From contig NZ_JAVDPW010000012.1 of assembly GCF_031453975.1 (NCBI RefSeq), positions 1-64,000 on the forward strand: a stretch of 64,000 nt of DNA, read 5' to 3'. Of this stretch, positions 43,484 to 51,450 are shown piece by piece (within the stretch, counting starts at the first letter, position 1; every line of letters starts with the position of its first letter). The DNA is from Inquilinus ginsengisoli_A (GTDB taxonomy: Bacteria; Pseudomonadota; Alphaproteobacteria; DSM-16000; Inquilinaceae). The notes beneath the pieces were generated by a model. That model did no database searches and had not been told where the DNA came from. It was given only the letters and a program-made list of their open reading frames with translations. A program made the translations under genes and the position numbers.

Positions 43484-44449
43484 TCAACGCATGGCGGTCG
43501 GGGTGCAGCCGAAGCGCCGGCGGAAGCAGCGGTTGAAATAGGACACGTCGCTGAAGCCGACCGCCAAAGCGAGGTCGGCGATGCGCAGGGCGTCGGACCT
43601 CCGGTCGCCCAGCAGGACCGCGCTGCGCTGCAGCCGCAGCTCCAGCACCCGCTCGGCGAAGCCCGTCCCGGTCTCCTGCAGCAGGTCGTGGATGTAGCGG
43701 ACGGAGAGGCCGAGCTGGCGGGCGAGCGACTTCACCGAGAAGCCGGGATCGGTGTAGCCGTCGCGGATGCCGGCGAGGACGGCGTCGATCCGCGCCGCGC
43801 GCAGGCCCCGCGACGCCGCCTGCCGGGCCGCATCCCCCGCGCCCCGGAGGACGAGGGTGAGCAGGTCCATCAGGGTGGTGGAGATGTGGGCGGCCAGCGC
43901 GGGGTCGTCGCTGGGCGGCGTGTCGTTCAGCAGCGTCAGATAGCTGCGCAGGAAGGCCAGCGACGCGCCGGACCGGCTGGTGGCGAGCAGATCGTCGACC
44001 CCGCCAAGCGCGCCGCGCATCAGCTCGCCCGGCACGACCAAGTTGCGCCAGACATGCCCGCCGCGCGGCGCCGCCCCGCCGGTGATCGAACCGCATTCCT
44101 GGGTCGACATCAGCGCCGCCGCGCCGGGCGCCAGCGCCATTTCGCGCCCGACATGCAGGCCGCCGACCGTGTCGGGCCCATCGTTGATCATCAGGAAATA
44201 GGCGTCCTGGCTGTCGGCGTGCAGGTCATGCGGGGTCCGTTTGACGGTCTGCACCGTCCCGCTGAAGCTGGCGAGCCCGACCGCGCCGTAGAGCGTCATG
44301 TCGAGGTCCGCCCGGAACGGCGCCGCCTCCGAGATCCGGATATCCAGGGACCCGATATTGGCGATGTAGAGATCGCGCCACAGCGAAAACCGCGCCCGCT
44401 CGTCGAGGCCATGCGGCAGCGCCTGGGACGAAAACCGGATGCCCTGCAT
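43484..44449 (-). CDS. AraC-family transcriptional regulator
   Basis: The product is 321 aa from ATG 44449 (MQGIRFSSQALPHGLDERAR); ATG 44470 would add seven residues, and neither has a strong ribosome site. The N-terminal region fits the AraC_binding_2 type (DERARFSLWRDLYIANIGSL). The C-terminal helix-turn-helix pair is VKSLARQLGLSVRYIHDLLQ and RIADLALAVGFSDVSYFNRCFRRRFG. A 230-bp gap with a 9-bp hairpin (43314-43348) separates it from the 827-aa RTX gene on the same strand. Control of that gene is possible but unproven. Confidence 0.85.
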   Translation of the reverse strand: MQGIRFSSQALPHGLDERARFSLWRDLYIANIGSLDIRISEAAPFRADLDMTLYGAVGLASFSGTVQTVKRTPHDLHADSQDAYFLMINDGPDTVGGLHVGREMALAPGAAALMSTQECGSITGGAAPRGGHVWRNLVVPGELMRGALGGVDDLLATSRSGASLAFLRSYLTLLNDTPPSDDPALAAHISTTLMDLLTLVLRGAGDAARQAASRGLRAARIDAVLAGIRDGYTDPGFSVKSLARQLGLSVRYIHDLLQETGTGFAERVLELRLQRSAVLLGDRRSDALRIADLALAVGFSDVSYFNRCFRRRFGCTPTAMR

Positions 44450-44604
44450 CGTCGACGTCCCCGAAAGCATTCGAATATGCAGCTGCACCGTAACCTTTCG
44501 CGCAGCGATCGACAACGTTTGCGCGGCCGTTCGGACCTTATCCTGCGCGGATAGTGTCCCGGCCGGCACCCTTCACGGGCGCCGGCCGGGTCGATCAGCT
44601 GAGC

Positions 44605-44958
44605 TCAAAGCTCCACGAAGGCCTCGAACCCGCCAAAGATCATGCGCTTGCCATCGAAGGGCATCGACGCCGGATCCATCTCGATCCGTGGGTCGGCCAT
44701 CACCTTGGCCATGATCGAATCGCGCGCCGCGCGCGATTCGTAGACGACCCAGGAGAACACGACGACTTCGTCCTCCTTCGCCTGCACCGCGCGCGGGAAG
44801 GATGTCAGCTCGCCATAGGGCACGTCGTCGCCGATGCACTCGGCATAGGCCAGCGCCCCGTGCTCCTTCCACACGGCGCCGGCCTTGCGCGCCAGCGCCT
44901 TGTAGGCGTCCAGTTTGGCCTTCGGCACCGCCAGCACGAATCCGTCGACATAGGACAT
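44605..44958 (-). CDS. DUF1428 family protein (YbaA-like)
   Basis: The product is 117 aa. The start MSYVDGFVLAVPKAKLDAY at 44958 has GGAGG upstream. It matches the small DUF1428 alpha-beta barrel family: DDVPYGELTSFPRAVQAKED, VVFSWVVYESRAARD and a C-terminus MPFDGKRMIFGGFEAFVEL. Its length is typical. Members are stress- or RNA-associated in sporadic reports, and no biochemical role is established that I can cite. Confidence 0.85.
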   Translation of the reverse strand: MSYVDGFVLAVPKAKLDAYKALARKAGAVWKEHGALAYAECIGDDVPYGELTSFPRAVQAKEDEVVVFSWVVYESRAARDSIMAKVMADPRIEMDPASMPFDGKRMIFGGFEAFVEL

Positions 44959-45338
44959 CCCGCCCTCCTCTCGTGGTTGCTGACCCAAGGACGGTCCGGC
45001 GGCGCCGGTTCCGACATCGCCGCGAGATTTTTTCAGGCTTTCGCCAGAATCCGCATCGGGTGCGGCCGCAGCGTGTCGTGCGCGAACTGCACGACGGCGG
45101 GCAGCTTGGGCAGGGCCTAGGCCCGGCCGGGGTTAGTACAGGAACAGGCCGGGGGTGCCGCCGGAAATCGAACCTGCATAGAGTCCTGTGGATCGCGATG
45201 GCGGGGGCTGGCGGTGCCGCGGCGGAACGCCGCTTCCGGACCCGGCCGGTCGCTTCGGTTCTGGTGGAAGCGAAGCGGCGCTATCATCTTCCCGCGATCT
45301 CCCTGTATCTCCTTGTTATGATGCATCCGGAGTCGTCC
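44959..45338. other. 380-base gap; no intact gene seen
   Basis: The only structure I see is a 12-bp palindrome GGGCCTAGGCCC at 45113-45124. On the minus strand a short open stretch (45117 to a TGA at 45033-45035) reads ALPKLPAVVQFAHDTLRPH. It ends after 27 codons and starts after a stop, so it could be the tail of a decayed gene. The right end holds the leader of the DedA-PmtA fusion gene, with a lower-GC patch near 45285-45325. Confidence 0.35.
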
Positions 45339-46607
45339 ATGGATCCGCTTGGAGACCTCATGCCCTGGATCGCCGCCTGCAGTGTCGCGGGCCTGCTCGG
45401 CATCACCCTGTTCGAACGGCTGCTGCCGGTGCTGCCCTCCTATGGCCTGCTGGTGGCGGTCGGGGTAGCGGTGAACGAGGGCTACTGGTCGTGGCCGATG
45501 GCCCTGGCGCTGTCCGTGGCCGGCAGCTTCGCCGGCAGCGTGCTGTTCTACGGGCTGGGCTGGGGGTTGGGCGAGGCCCGCGCCGGGGCGCTGCTGCGGC
45601 GCTCCGCCGGGTTCTTCGGCATGGCGCCGGCGCGGATCGACGGCTGCATCGCCTGGCTCCGCGACCGCGGGGCAGTGTTCGCGCTGTTCGCCCAGCTGGT
45701 GCCGACCGTGCGGCTGGTGGTGCCCGGCATCGCCGGGCTGCTGCGCGCCCGGCCGCTGATGTTCTTCACCGCGACCGCCCTCGGGATCGGCCTGTGGAAC
45801 GGGCTGTTCATCGGCACCGGCTATGCCGCGGCGACGCTGGTCCAACCCAATCCGAATGCCACCGCGACCGCGCTGAAGGCGCTGGTCGCATTGCTGTTGC
45901 TGGAGCTTCTGGGCACCATGATCTGGCGCAACTTCTCCCGGCGGCGTCAGGCCGTCGGCCTCGCCGCCTCGACCGCCGGGGCATCGCCGGCGACCCTGCC
46001 GCCGATGGTGGCTTCGCGCCGCCAGGATGCGGCGGATGACTTCGCCTTCTTCCGGGCCTGGCTGAAGGCGCCGCTGCGGGTGGCCGCGGTGGTGCCGTCC
46101 GGCCGGGCGCTGGCCGCCGCGATCACCGCCGAGATCGTTCCGGACACCGCCCCGGTGATCGAGCTGGGGCCCGGCACCGGCGCCTTCACCCGGGCGCTGC
46201 TGGCCCGCGGCGTGCCGGAATCGCGGCTGGCCCTGGTCGAGGCCGGGCCGGACTTCGCCAAGCTGCTGCAGGAGCGGTTCCCCGAGGCGCAGGTGCTGTG
46301 CATGAACGCCACCCGGCTGTCAGCCGCCGATCCGTTCGGCGGCGAGAAGGCCGGCGCGGTGGTCAGCGGCCTGCCGGTGCTGTCGATGCCGCCGCGGGCG
46401 GTGATCGCCATCCTCGACGGCGCCTTCCACCACCTGCGCCCGGACGGCGCCTTCTACCAGTTCACCTACGGCCCGCGCTGCCCGATCCCGCGCGCCATCC
46501 TCGACCGGCTCGGGCTGAAGGCGGTGCGGATCGGCCGGGCGGTGGCGAATGTGCCGCCGGCCGCGGTCTACCGCATCAGCCGGCGCTGGCAGCGGCCGCC
46601 GGCGTAG
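45339..46607 (+). CDS. Fusion of a DedA-type membrane domain and a phospholipid N-methyltransferase (PmtA-like) domain
   Basis: The product is 422 aa from ATG 45339 (MDPLGDLMPWIAACSVAG), with GGAG seven bases upstream; ATGs at 45318 and 45321 are alternatives. Residues about 1-200 are a DedA/SNARE-associated domain with several membrane helices and the motif FALFAQLVPTVRLVVPGIAG. After a short linker, residues about 228-422 form a soluble methyltransferase: FFRAWLKAPLRVAAVVPSGR, SAM motif VIELGPGTGAF (273-283), and FYQFTYGPRCPIP. This is the pattern of rhizobial PmtA, which converts phosphatidylethanolamine toward phosphatidylcholine. DedA proteins act as lipid carriers or flippases, so the fusion would couple lipid movement with head-group methylation. 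The frame is continuous through the junction. Confidence 0.85.
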   Translation: MDPLGDLMPWIAACSVAGLLGITLFERLLPVLPSYGLLVAVGVAVNEGYWSWPMALALSVAGSFAGSVLFYGLGWGLGEARAGALLRRSAGFFGMAPARIDGCIAWLRDRGAVFALFAQLVPTVRLVVPGIAGLLRARPLMFFTATALGIGLWNGLFIGTGYAAATLVQPNPNATATALKALVALLLLELLGTMIWRNFSRRRQAVGLAASTAGASPATLPPMVASRRQDAADDFAFFRAWLKAPLRVAAVVPSGRALAAAITAEIVPDTAPVIELGPGTGAFTRALLARGVPESRLALVEAGPDFAKLLQERFPEAQVLCMNATRLSAADPFGGEKAGAVVSGLPVLSMPPRAVIAILDGAFHHLRPDGAFYQFTYGPRCPIPRAILDRLGLKAVRIGRAVANVPPAAVYRISRRWQRPPA

Positions 46608-47208
46608 CCGCCGTCATCGCGTCCCACGCCGCCATGGCGTGGTCGATGATGGCGTGCATCTCGGCGCGGCTGGTGCCGTCGCGGGCCTTGATCGACATCC
46701 CCGCCAGCACGGTCGAATAGAAGCCGGCCAGCGGGCCCAGCGCCGTGCCCGGCGGGAACTCGCCGGCCGTCGCCCCCTGTTCCAGCCGGCGCAGCAGCAG
46801 GCCGCAGGATTCCTGGTGCAGGTCCAGCAGGTGGGCACGCACGCCCTCGTGCTCGGGCGCCGTGTTGATGGCGCCGAGGATGACGAAGCAGCCATTCGGC
46901 AGGGCGGGATCGGTGAAGGCGTCGGCATTGTCGCGCAGCATCGCCTCGATAGCCGCGCGTGCGGTCCGCTGGCAGTCCAGCGCCCGGCGCGTGGCGGCAC
47001 CGTCGGTGGCGCGGTACAGCGCGATCGCCTCGCGGAACAGCGCCTCCTTGCTGCCGAAGGCGGCGTAGAGGCTCGGCGCCGCGATGCCCATCGCCGCGGT
47101 CAGGTCGGCCATCGACACGCCCTCGAAGCCGCGCCGCCAGAACAGCTCCATCGCCCGCCGCAGGGCGGCGTCGCGGTCGAAACCGCGGGGCCGGCCACGT
47201 TCCGCCAT
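46576..47208 (-). CDS. TetR-family transcriptional regulator
   Basis: The product is 210 aa, starting at ATG 47208 (MAERGRPRGFDRDAALRRAM), a typical TetR opening. The helix-turn-helix is FEGVSMADLTAAMGIAAPSLYAAFGSKEALFREAI. The C-terminal part (LPNGCFVILGAINTAPEH) matches the TetR_C_16-like group that often controls a neighbouring SDR. Its last 32 bases overlap the end of the DedA-PmtA gene on the other strand. It is divergent from an SDR gene with two matching operator-like sites between. Confidence 0.89.
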   Translation of the reverse strand: MAERGRPRGFDRDAALRRAMELFWRRGFEGVSMADLTAAMGIAAPSLYAAFGSKEALFREAIALYRATDGAATRRALDCQRTARAAIEAMLRDNADAFTDPALPNGCFVILGAINTAPEHEGVRAHLLDLHQESCGLLLRRLEQGATAGEFPPGTALGPLAGFYSTVLAGMSIKARDGTSRAEMHAIIDHAMAAWDAMTAATPAAAASAG

Positions 47209-47221
47209 CTCCGTTCCTTTC

Positions 47222-47237
47222 TTTAACGCTCCATAAA
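47222..47237 (+). promoter_or_regulatory. Operator-like site 1: TTTAA-N6-ATAAA
   Basis: TTTAACGCTCCATAAA lies 13 bp upstream of the TetR ATG. It matches site 2 (read on the other strand) at 13 of 16 positions (consensus TTTAAYGMTCSATAAA). One copy faces each of the two divergent genes. Confidence 0.55.
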
Positions 47238-47278
47238 TAATTCGCTTGACCGCCGGATGCAACTGTTCCACCTATTTG

Positions 47279-47294
47279 TTTATCGATCATTAAA
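47279..47294 (-). promoter_or_regulatory. Operator-like site 2, inverted copy
   Basis: On the minus strand this reads TTTAATGATCGATAAA. It lies 15 bp upstream of the SDR start at 47310 and is the mirror of site 1, as expected for a repressor that controls both divergent genes. Confidence 0.55.
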
Positions 47295-47309
47295 GATATG
47301 GAGATCCCC

Positions 47310-48050
47310 ATGGCCGACCTGACCGGAAGGGTGGCGCTGGTCACCGGCGCCAGCCGCGGCATCGGCGCCGCCATCGCCCTTCGCCTGGCGCGGGACGGCG
47401 CCGATGTCGCCCTGACCTACAGCGCCTCGCCCGAGAAGGCCCAAGCAGTGGGGCGGGAGATCGAGGCGTTGGGCCGGCGCGCCCTGGTGCTGCAGGCCGA
47501 CAGCGCCGACCCGGCCGCGGCCGCGGCGGCGGTGGACCTTGCGGCGGAAGGGCTGGGCCGGCTCGACATCCTGGTCGCCAATGCCGGCATCGCCATCCAG
47601 AAGCCCTTCGCCGAATTCAGCCTCGAGGATTTCGACCGCACCCTCGCGATCAATGTCCGCGGTGTCTTCGTCGCCGCCCAGGCCGCTTCCCGCCACCTGC
47701 CGGAGGGCGGGCGGATCATCATCATCGGCAGCAACCTGGCCGACCGGGTGCCGCGGGCCGGCGCCACGCTCTACACCCTCAGCAAGACCGCGCTGACCGG
47801 CCTGGCCAAGGGCGCGGCGCGGGACCTCGGCCCCCAGGGCATTACGGTCAACCTGGTGCAGCCGGGCCCCACCGACACCGACATGAATCCGGCCGACGGG
47901 CCCCGCGCCGACACGCTGCGGTCGCTGATGGCGATCCCGCGCTACGGCAGCGGTGCCGACATCGCCGGGCTGGTGGCCTGGGTGGCCTCGGCCGAGAGCC
48001 GCTTCGTCACGGGGGCCGCGCTGACCATCGACGGCGGCATGTCCATCTGA
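47310..48050 (+). CDS. Short-chain dehydrogenase/reductase (3-oxoacyl-ACP reductase-like)
   Basis: The product is 246 aa. ATG 47310 has GGAG six bases upstream; an in-frame ATG at 47298 adds four residues but includes that ribosome site in the coding region. Motifs are TGASRGIGAAIALRLA, VANAGIAIQKPFAEFSLEDF (ANAG for NNAG), IIIGSNLADRVP and TLYTLSKTALTG, then GAALTIDGG. Probably NADP-dependent, since it has a basic/serine pattern after the second strand. Control by the divergent TetR is inferred. The physiological substrate is unknown. Confidence 0.88.
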   Translation: MADLTGRVALVTGASRGIGAAIALRLARDGADVALTYSASPEKAQAVGREIEALGRRALVLQADSADPAAAAAAVDLAAEGLGRLDILVANAGIAIQKPFAEFSLEDFDRTLAINVRGVFVAAQAASRHLPEGGRIIIIGSNLADRVPRAGATLYTLSKTALTGLAKGAARDLGPQGITVNLVQPGPTDTDMNPADGPRADTLRSLMAIPRYGSGADIAGLVAWVASAESRFVTGAALTIDGGMSI

Positions 48051-48052
48051 CA

Positions 48053-48190
48053 GCCCGGTTCGAAACTCGCCGCGGCGGCCGTCTGACGCGGTTTTCTGTG
48101 CTTCCGGTGCTCACGGACCCAAACGTCCGCTGCGCTCCGGTTCTCGCAAACCACGCCAGCCGACTCACCGGACCGAGTTTCGAACCGGGC
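48053..48190. repeat. 138-bp element bounded by perfect 17-bp inverted repeats
   Basis: Arms GCCCGGTTCGAAACTCG (48053-48069) and its exact complement (48174-48190) enclose 104 bases, which contain a smaller hairpin (CGGACCCAAACGTCCG). The element fills almost the whole gap between the SDR and MFS genes. It looks like a MITE-like or structured intergenic element; a long-loop terminator is the alternative. No second copy is in this window. Confidence 0.7.
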
Positions 48191-48218
48191 CCTGATTCCT
48201 CAGCACAGGACCGAAGAC

Positions 48219-49754
48219 ATGACCGCACGCGCGATCTCCGACGGCGCCGCCAACAGCGCCTGGGTGCTCGGCGCCGTCTGCCTCGCCGGGCTGATGATGC
48301 CGCTCAGCTTCACTGGTCCGGCCGTAGCGCTGCCGGCGATCGGCCGCGACCTCGGCGGCAGCCCGCTGGCGCTGGCCTGGGTGGTCAACGCCTTCGTGCT
48401 CAGCTTCGGCAGCTTCGTCATGGCGGCCGGTGCGCTGTCCGACCAGCTCGGCCGCAAGCGCATGTTCCGCGCCGGGGTGGCCGGCTTCGCGCTGCTGTCG
48501 TTGGTGATCGGCTTCGCCCCTTCGGTGGTGATGCTCGACCTGCTGCGCGGCGCCCAGGGCGTCGCCGCGGCCATCGCCATGGCCGGCGGCGCGGCCTCGC
48601 TGGCGCAGGAGTTCGAAGGCCCGGCCCGCACCCGCGCCTTCAGCCTGCTCGGCACCAGCTTCGGCATCGGCCTGGCCTTCGGCCCGATCCTCGCCGGCGT
48701 GCTGGTCGAAACGCTGGGCTGGCGCGCCATCTTCCTGACCGGCACGGTGATCGGCTCGGCTGTGCTGGCGTTCGGCGTGCCGCGGATGCGCGAATCGCGC
48801 GACCCCGGCGCCACCGGCGTCGACTGGCCGGGGCTGCTCGGCTTCACCGCCGCCCTGGTGCTGCTGACCTTCGGCATCATGCAGGGGCCGCAGAGCGGCT
48901 GGGGCAGCCCGGTGGTGCTGGCCCTGCTGCTCGGCGCCGCGGCGATGCTGGCGCTGTTCGTGGCGGTCGAGACCCGGGTGCGGCGGCCGATGCTCGACCT
49001 GTCGCTGTTCCGCTATCCCCGCTTCGTCGGGGCGCAGTTCCTGCCGATCGCCACCGCGGTCTGCTTCGTGGTGCCGCTGGTGCTGCTGCCGGTGCGCTTC
49101 ATCGGCGCGGAGGGGATGAGCGAGATCGAGGCCGGCGGGCTGATGATCGCGCTGTCGGCGCCGATGGCGGTGGTGCCGTTCCTGGCCGGGCTGCTGGCCC
49201 GCCGGTTTTCGGCCGCGGCGCTGTCCGGTCTCGGCCTGGTGGTCGCGGCGCTGGGCCTGGCCTGGCTCGCCGCCGTGCCGGTCGGCGCCGGCGCCCTGGC
49301 GCTGGCCCTGCCGATGCTGGTGGTCGGAGTCGGCACCGGCCTGCCCTGGGGGCTGATGGACGACCTGTCGGTCAGCGTGGTGCCGCGCGAGCGCGCCGGC
49401 ATGGCCACCGGCATCTTCTCGACCATGCGGGTGGCGGGCGAGGCGGTGGCGATCGCCGCTGCCGGGGCGGTGGTGGTGGCGCTCGGCCAATCCGGCCTGC
49501 ACCAGGCCGCTGGAGGCGAGGCGGCGCGGGTGGCCGAGGCGGTCAACGCCATGGCCGGCGGTGACCTCGGCCGGGCGGAGGCGCTGCTGCCCGGGCTCGG
49601 CCGGGCAGCGCTGGCCCAGGCCTATGGCGGCGCCTTCCAGGCCATGCTGGCGGTGCTGGTGGCCGCGACCCTGGTTGCCGCCGCCGTGGCCTACGGCCTG
49701 CTGCGCCGCCGAGAGCGGGTGACGTTGGAGACGACGGAGGCCTGCGAGGTGTGA
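48219..49754 (+). CDS. MFS efflux transporter, DHA2 (EmrB/QacA-like) family
   Basis: The product is 511 aa with about 14 predicted membrane helices. DHA2-type signatures include SFTGPAVALPAIGRDLGGSP, LAWVVNAFVLSFGSFVMAAG, the loop motif GALSDQLGRKRMF and motif C-like GTSFGIGLAFGPILAGVLVE. Members export drugs or cationic compounds with proton antiport. It lies 168 bp after the SDR gene with an inverted-repeat element between. A separate promoter is likely. Confidence 0.9.
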   Translation: MTARAISDGAANSAWVLGAVCLAGLMMPLSFTGPAVALPAIGRDLGGSPLALAWVVNAFVLSFGSFVMAAGALSDQLGRKRMFRAGVAGFALLSLVIGFAPSVVMLDLLRGAQGVAAAIAMAGGAASLAQEFEGPARTRAFSLLGTSFGIGLAFGPILAGVLVETLGWRAIFLTGTVIGSAVLAFGVPRMRESRDPGATGVDWPGLLGFTAALVLLTFGIMQGPQSGWGSPVVLALLLGAAAMLALFVAVETRVRRPMLDLSLFRYPRFVGAQFLPIATAVCFVVPLVLLPVRFIGAEGMSEIEAGGLMIALSAPMAVVPFLAGLLARRFSAAALSGLGLVVAALGLAWLAAVPVGAGALALALPMLVVGVGTGLPWGLMDDLSVSVVPRERAGMATGIFSTMRVAGEAVAIAAAGAVVVALGQSGLHQAAGGEAARVAEAVNAMAGGDLGRAEALLPGLGRAALAQAYGGAFQAMLAVLVAATLVAAAVAYGLLRRRERVTLETTEACEV

Positions 49755-49757
49755 AAG

Positions 49758-49790
49758 CGTTGCCTCTCCCGCCTGGCGGGAGAGGCAACG
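49758..49790. terminator. Near-perfect palindromic hairpin, CCTCTCCCGC family
   Basis: Perfect 16-bp arms (CGTTGCCTCTCCCGCC and its complement) meet at a single central base. It fills the 49-bp gap between convergent MFS and unknown genes and can act in both directions. The stem shares CCTCTCCCGC / GCGGGAGAGG with the element at 14818-14947. Confidence 0.8.
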
Positions 49791-49803
49791 TGTCTATTTG
49801 CCC

Positions 49804-50364
49804 TTACGACGCGTCCGGGATCAGCTTGGCGCGCAGCGAGCGGCGGGCCTCGCGGTCCAGGCGCTGCAGCGCCTCGCGGATCTGCTGGGTGATGGCGCCG
49901 GCATCGCCGTCCGGGGTGCGGAAATAGGCCTGCGCCTCGGCGATCAGCACCGGCAGCGCCGCGGCGGCGGCCTTGGCGGCGGCGGCCTGCGATGTCGCCT
50001 TCGCGGCCATGCCACGGATGCTCTGCGCCAGCTCGGCGGCGGAGTCCTTCCAGGCGGCCGGGCCGGGATCGGAGACGTCGGTCGCCGCCTCCTCGACGAT
50101 CTGGTCGATCAGCACCCCCGAATCGCGGGCGCCGGACCAGGAGGCGGCCAGGCGGCCGTCGCGGTCGCGGATCTCGGTCCAGCGGAAGGTCTGGCGTTCC
50201 TCGTCGGTCAGGATGCGCTCGACCCGGGCGAACATGCCGGTCACCGACCGGGCCCAGCCGGCGGGCAGCGTGGCCAGCTGCTCACGCACCTTGGCGTCCG
50301 CGCGGGCGCCGCAACTCTTCAGCATCTGCTTCAACCGCTGATGGGCCCGCTGTTTCACGACCAT
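49804..50364 (-). CDS. Unknown protein, helical
   Basis: The product is 186 aa from ATG 50364 (MVVKQRAHQRLKQMLKSCGA), with GGGAG upstream. The frame continues to 50559, but that section contains low-quality sequence crossing a lower-GC region. The protein is charged and mostly helical. It has ADAKVREQLATLPAGWARSV, a tryptophan-rich middle (FRWTEIRDRDGRLAASWSGA) and alanine-rich helices toward the end. There is no signal peptide or membrane segment. I do not recognise a domain. It stands alone between a hairpin terminator and the GntR promoter region. Confidence 0.6.
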   Translation of the reverse strand: MVVKQRAHQRLKQMLKSCGARADAKVREQLATLPAGWARSVTGMFARVERILTDEERQTFRWTEIRDRDGRLAASWSGARDSGVLIDQIVEEAATDVSDPGPAAWKDSAAELAQSIRGMAAKATSQAAAAKAAAAALPVLIAEAQAYFRTPDGDAGAITQQIREALQRLDREARRSLRAKLIPDAS

Positions 50365-50576
50365 CCTCTTCGCTCTCCCTATCAACACCAGGCCCCGGCG
50401 TTCTGCTCCCATCCGGTTCAGGGGGGCGCCACGATCCTTCGACCCTTTAATCAAATGACCTTCCTCCGCGAGAATCAAGTCACACCCTGTCGCGGTGGCT
50501 AATTCTTTCGATCGATTCCGCTGGAGGCCGCGGAATCCCTCAATCGTGATCCGTACCATACCAGAGCTTGATCAAC

Positions 50577-50603
50577 TGATATTTTAGTATACGCTGCATA
50601 TCA
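50577..50603. promoter_or_regulatory. Inverted repeat TGATAT-N15-ATATCA upstream of the GntR gene
   Basis: The two 6-bp arms lie in a locally AT-rich patch 23-49 bp ahead of the GntR start, with TATAC in the spacer. It is a candidate promoter/operator region for the amino-acid importer operon. The arms are short, so it could be chance. Confidence 0.4.
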
Positions 50604-50625
50604 CAAACGCGGTGGGGAGACGCGG

Positions 50626-51399
50626 ATGCGAGGTGCGGCCATGGCCGAAGAGGGTGACGGGTCGGTGGGACGGCGGCGGATGCCGCGATCGCCGCGGCTG
50701 GACGCATGGTCGACCGGCCAGCCCAACACCGCTGCGGCGCTGATTCGCCGGGCGCTGCGCGGCGACATCGTCGCGCTGCGGCTGAAGCCCGGCGCGCCGC
50801 TGGTCGAGAAGGAGATCGCCGAGCTCTACGGCGTCAGCCGGACCCCGGTGCGCGAGGCCATGCTGCGGCTGGCCGATGAGGGGCTGGTCGACATCTTCCC
50901 GCAATCCGGCACCTTCGTGTCGCGCATTCCGGTCCGGTCCCTGCCCGAGGCGATCATCATCCGCAAATCGCTGGAGGAGACGACGGCGCGGCTGGCGGCC
51001 GAGCGCGCCAGCGGCAGCCAGATCGCCGGGCTGCGCGCGGTGATGGAGCGGCAGCGCGAGCGGGCGGCGGCGGACGACCGCGACGGCTTCCACCAGGCCG
51101 ACGAGGCCTTCCACGCCGGCGTGGCCGATGCGGCGGGCCATCCCGGCATCTGGACCCTGGTGCAGCAGGTCAAGCTGCAGGTCGACCGCTACCGGCGGCT
51201 GACCCTGCCCGAGGACGGGCGGCTGCCGCGGGTGATCGCGGAGCACGACGCCATCCTGGCGGGGATCGAGGCGCATGACCCCGATCGCGCCGCGGCGCGG
51301 ATGGGGGCGCATCTCGGCGCGCTGCTCGGCGAGATCGGCGACATCCAGGGCCACAACCCGGATTACTTCATCGATGCGGCGAGGCCGGTCGGCTTCTAA
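50626..51399 (+). CDS. GntR-family transcriptional regulator, FCD type (amino-acid importer)
   Basis: The product is 257 aa; GGGGAG precedes ATG 50626, and ATG 50641 is an alternative. The winged helix is at about residues 38-100 (LVEKEIAELYGVSRTPVREAMLRLADEGLVDIFPQSGTFV). The FCD domain follows, with RKSLEETTARLAAERASG, ADEAFHAGVADAAGHPGIW and EHDAILAGIEAHDPDRA (metal-binding histidines). The ABC permease gene begins 51 bp downstream, so it is probably the operon's regulator responding to the imported amino acid or a product. Confidence 0.88.
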   Translation: MRGAAMAEEGDGSVGRRRMPRSPRLDAWSTGQPNTAAALIRRALRGDIVALRLKPGAPLVEKEIAELYGVSRTPVREAMLRLADEGLVDIFPQSGTFVSRIPVRSLPEAIIIRKSLEETTARLAAERASGSQIAGLRAVMERQRERAAADDRDGFHQADEAFHAGVADAAGHPGIWTLVQQVKLQVDRYRRLTLPEDGRLPRVIAEHDAILAGIEAHDPDRAAARMGAHLGALLGEIGDIQGHNPDYFIDAARPVGF

Positions 51400-51450
51400 G
51401 CGGCGCAAGCCTGGGACCAGGCTGCAAGACAAGGGAGGATTGGCGGCCCG

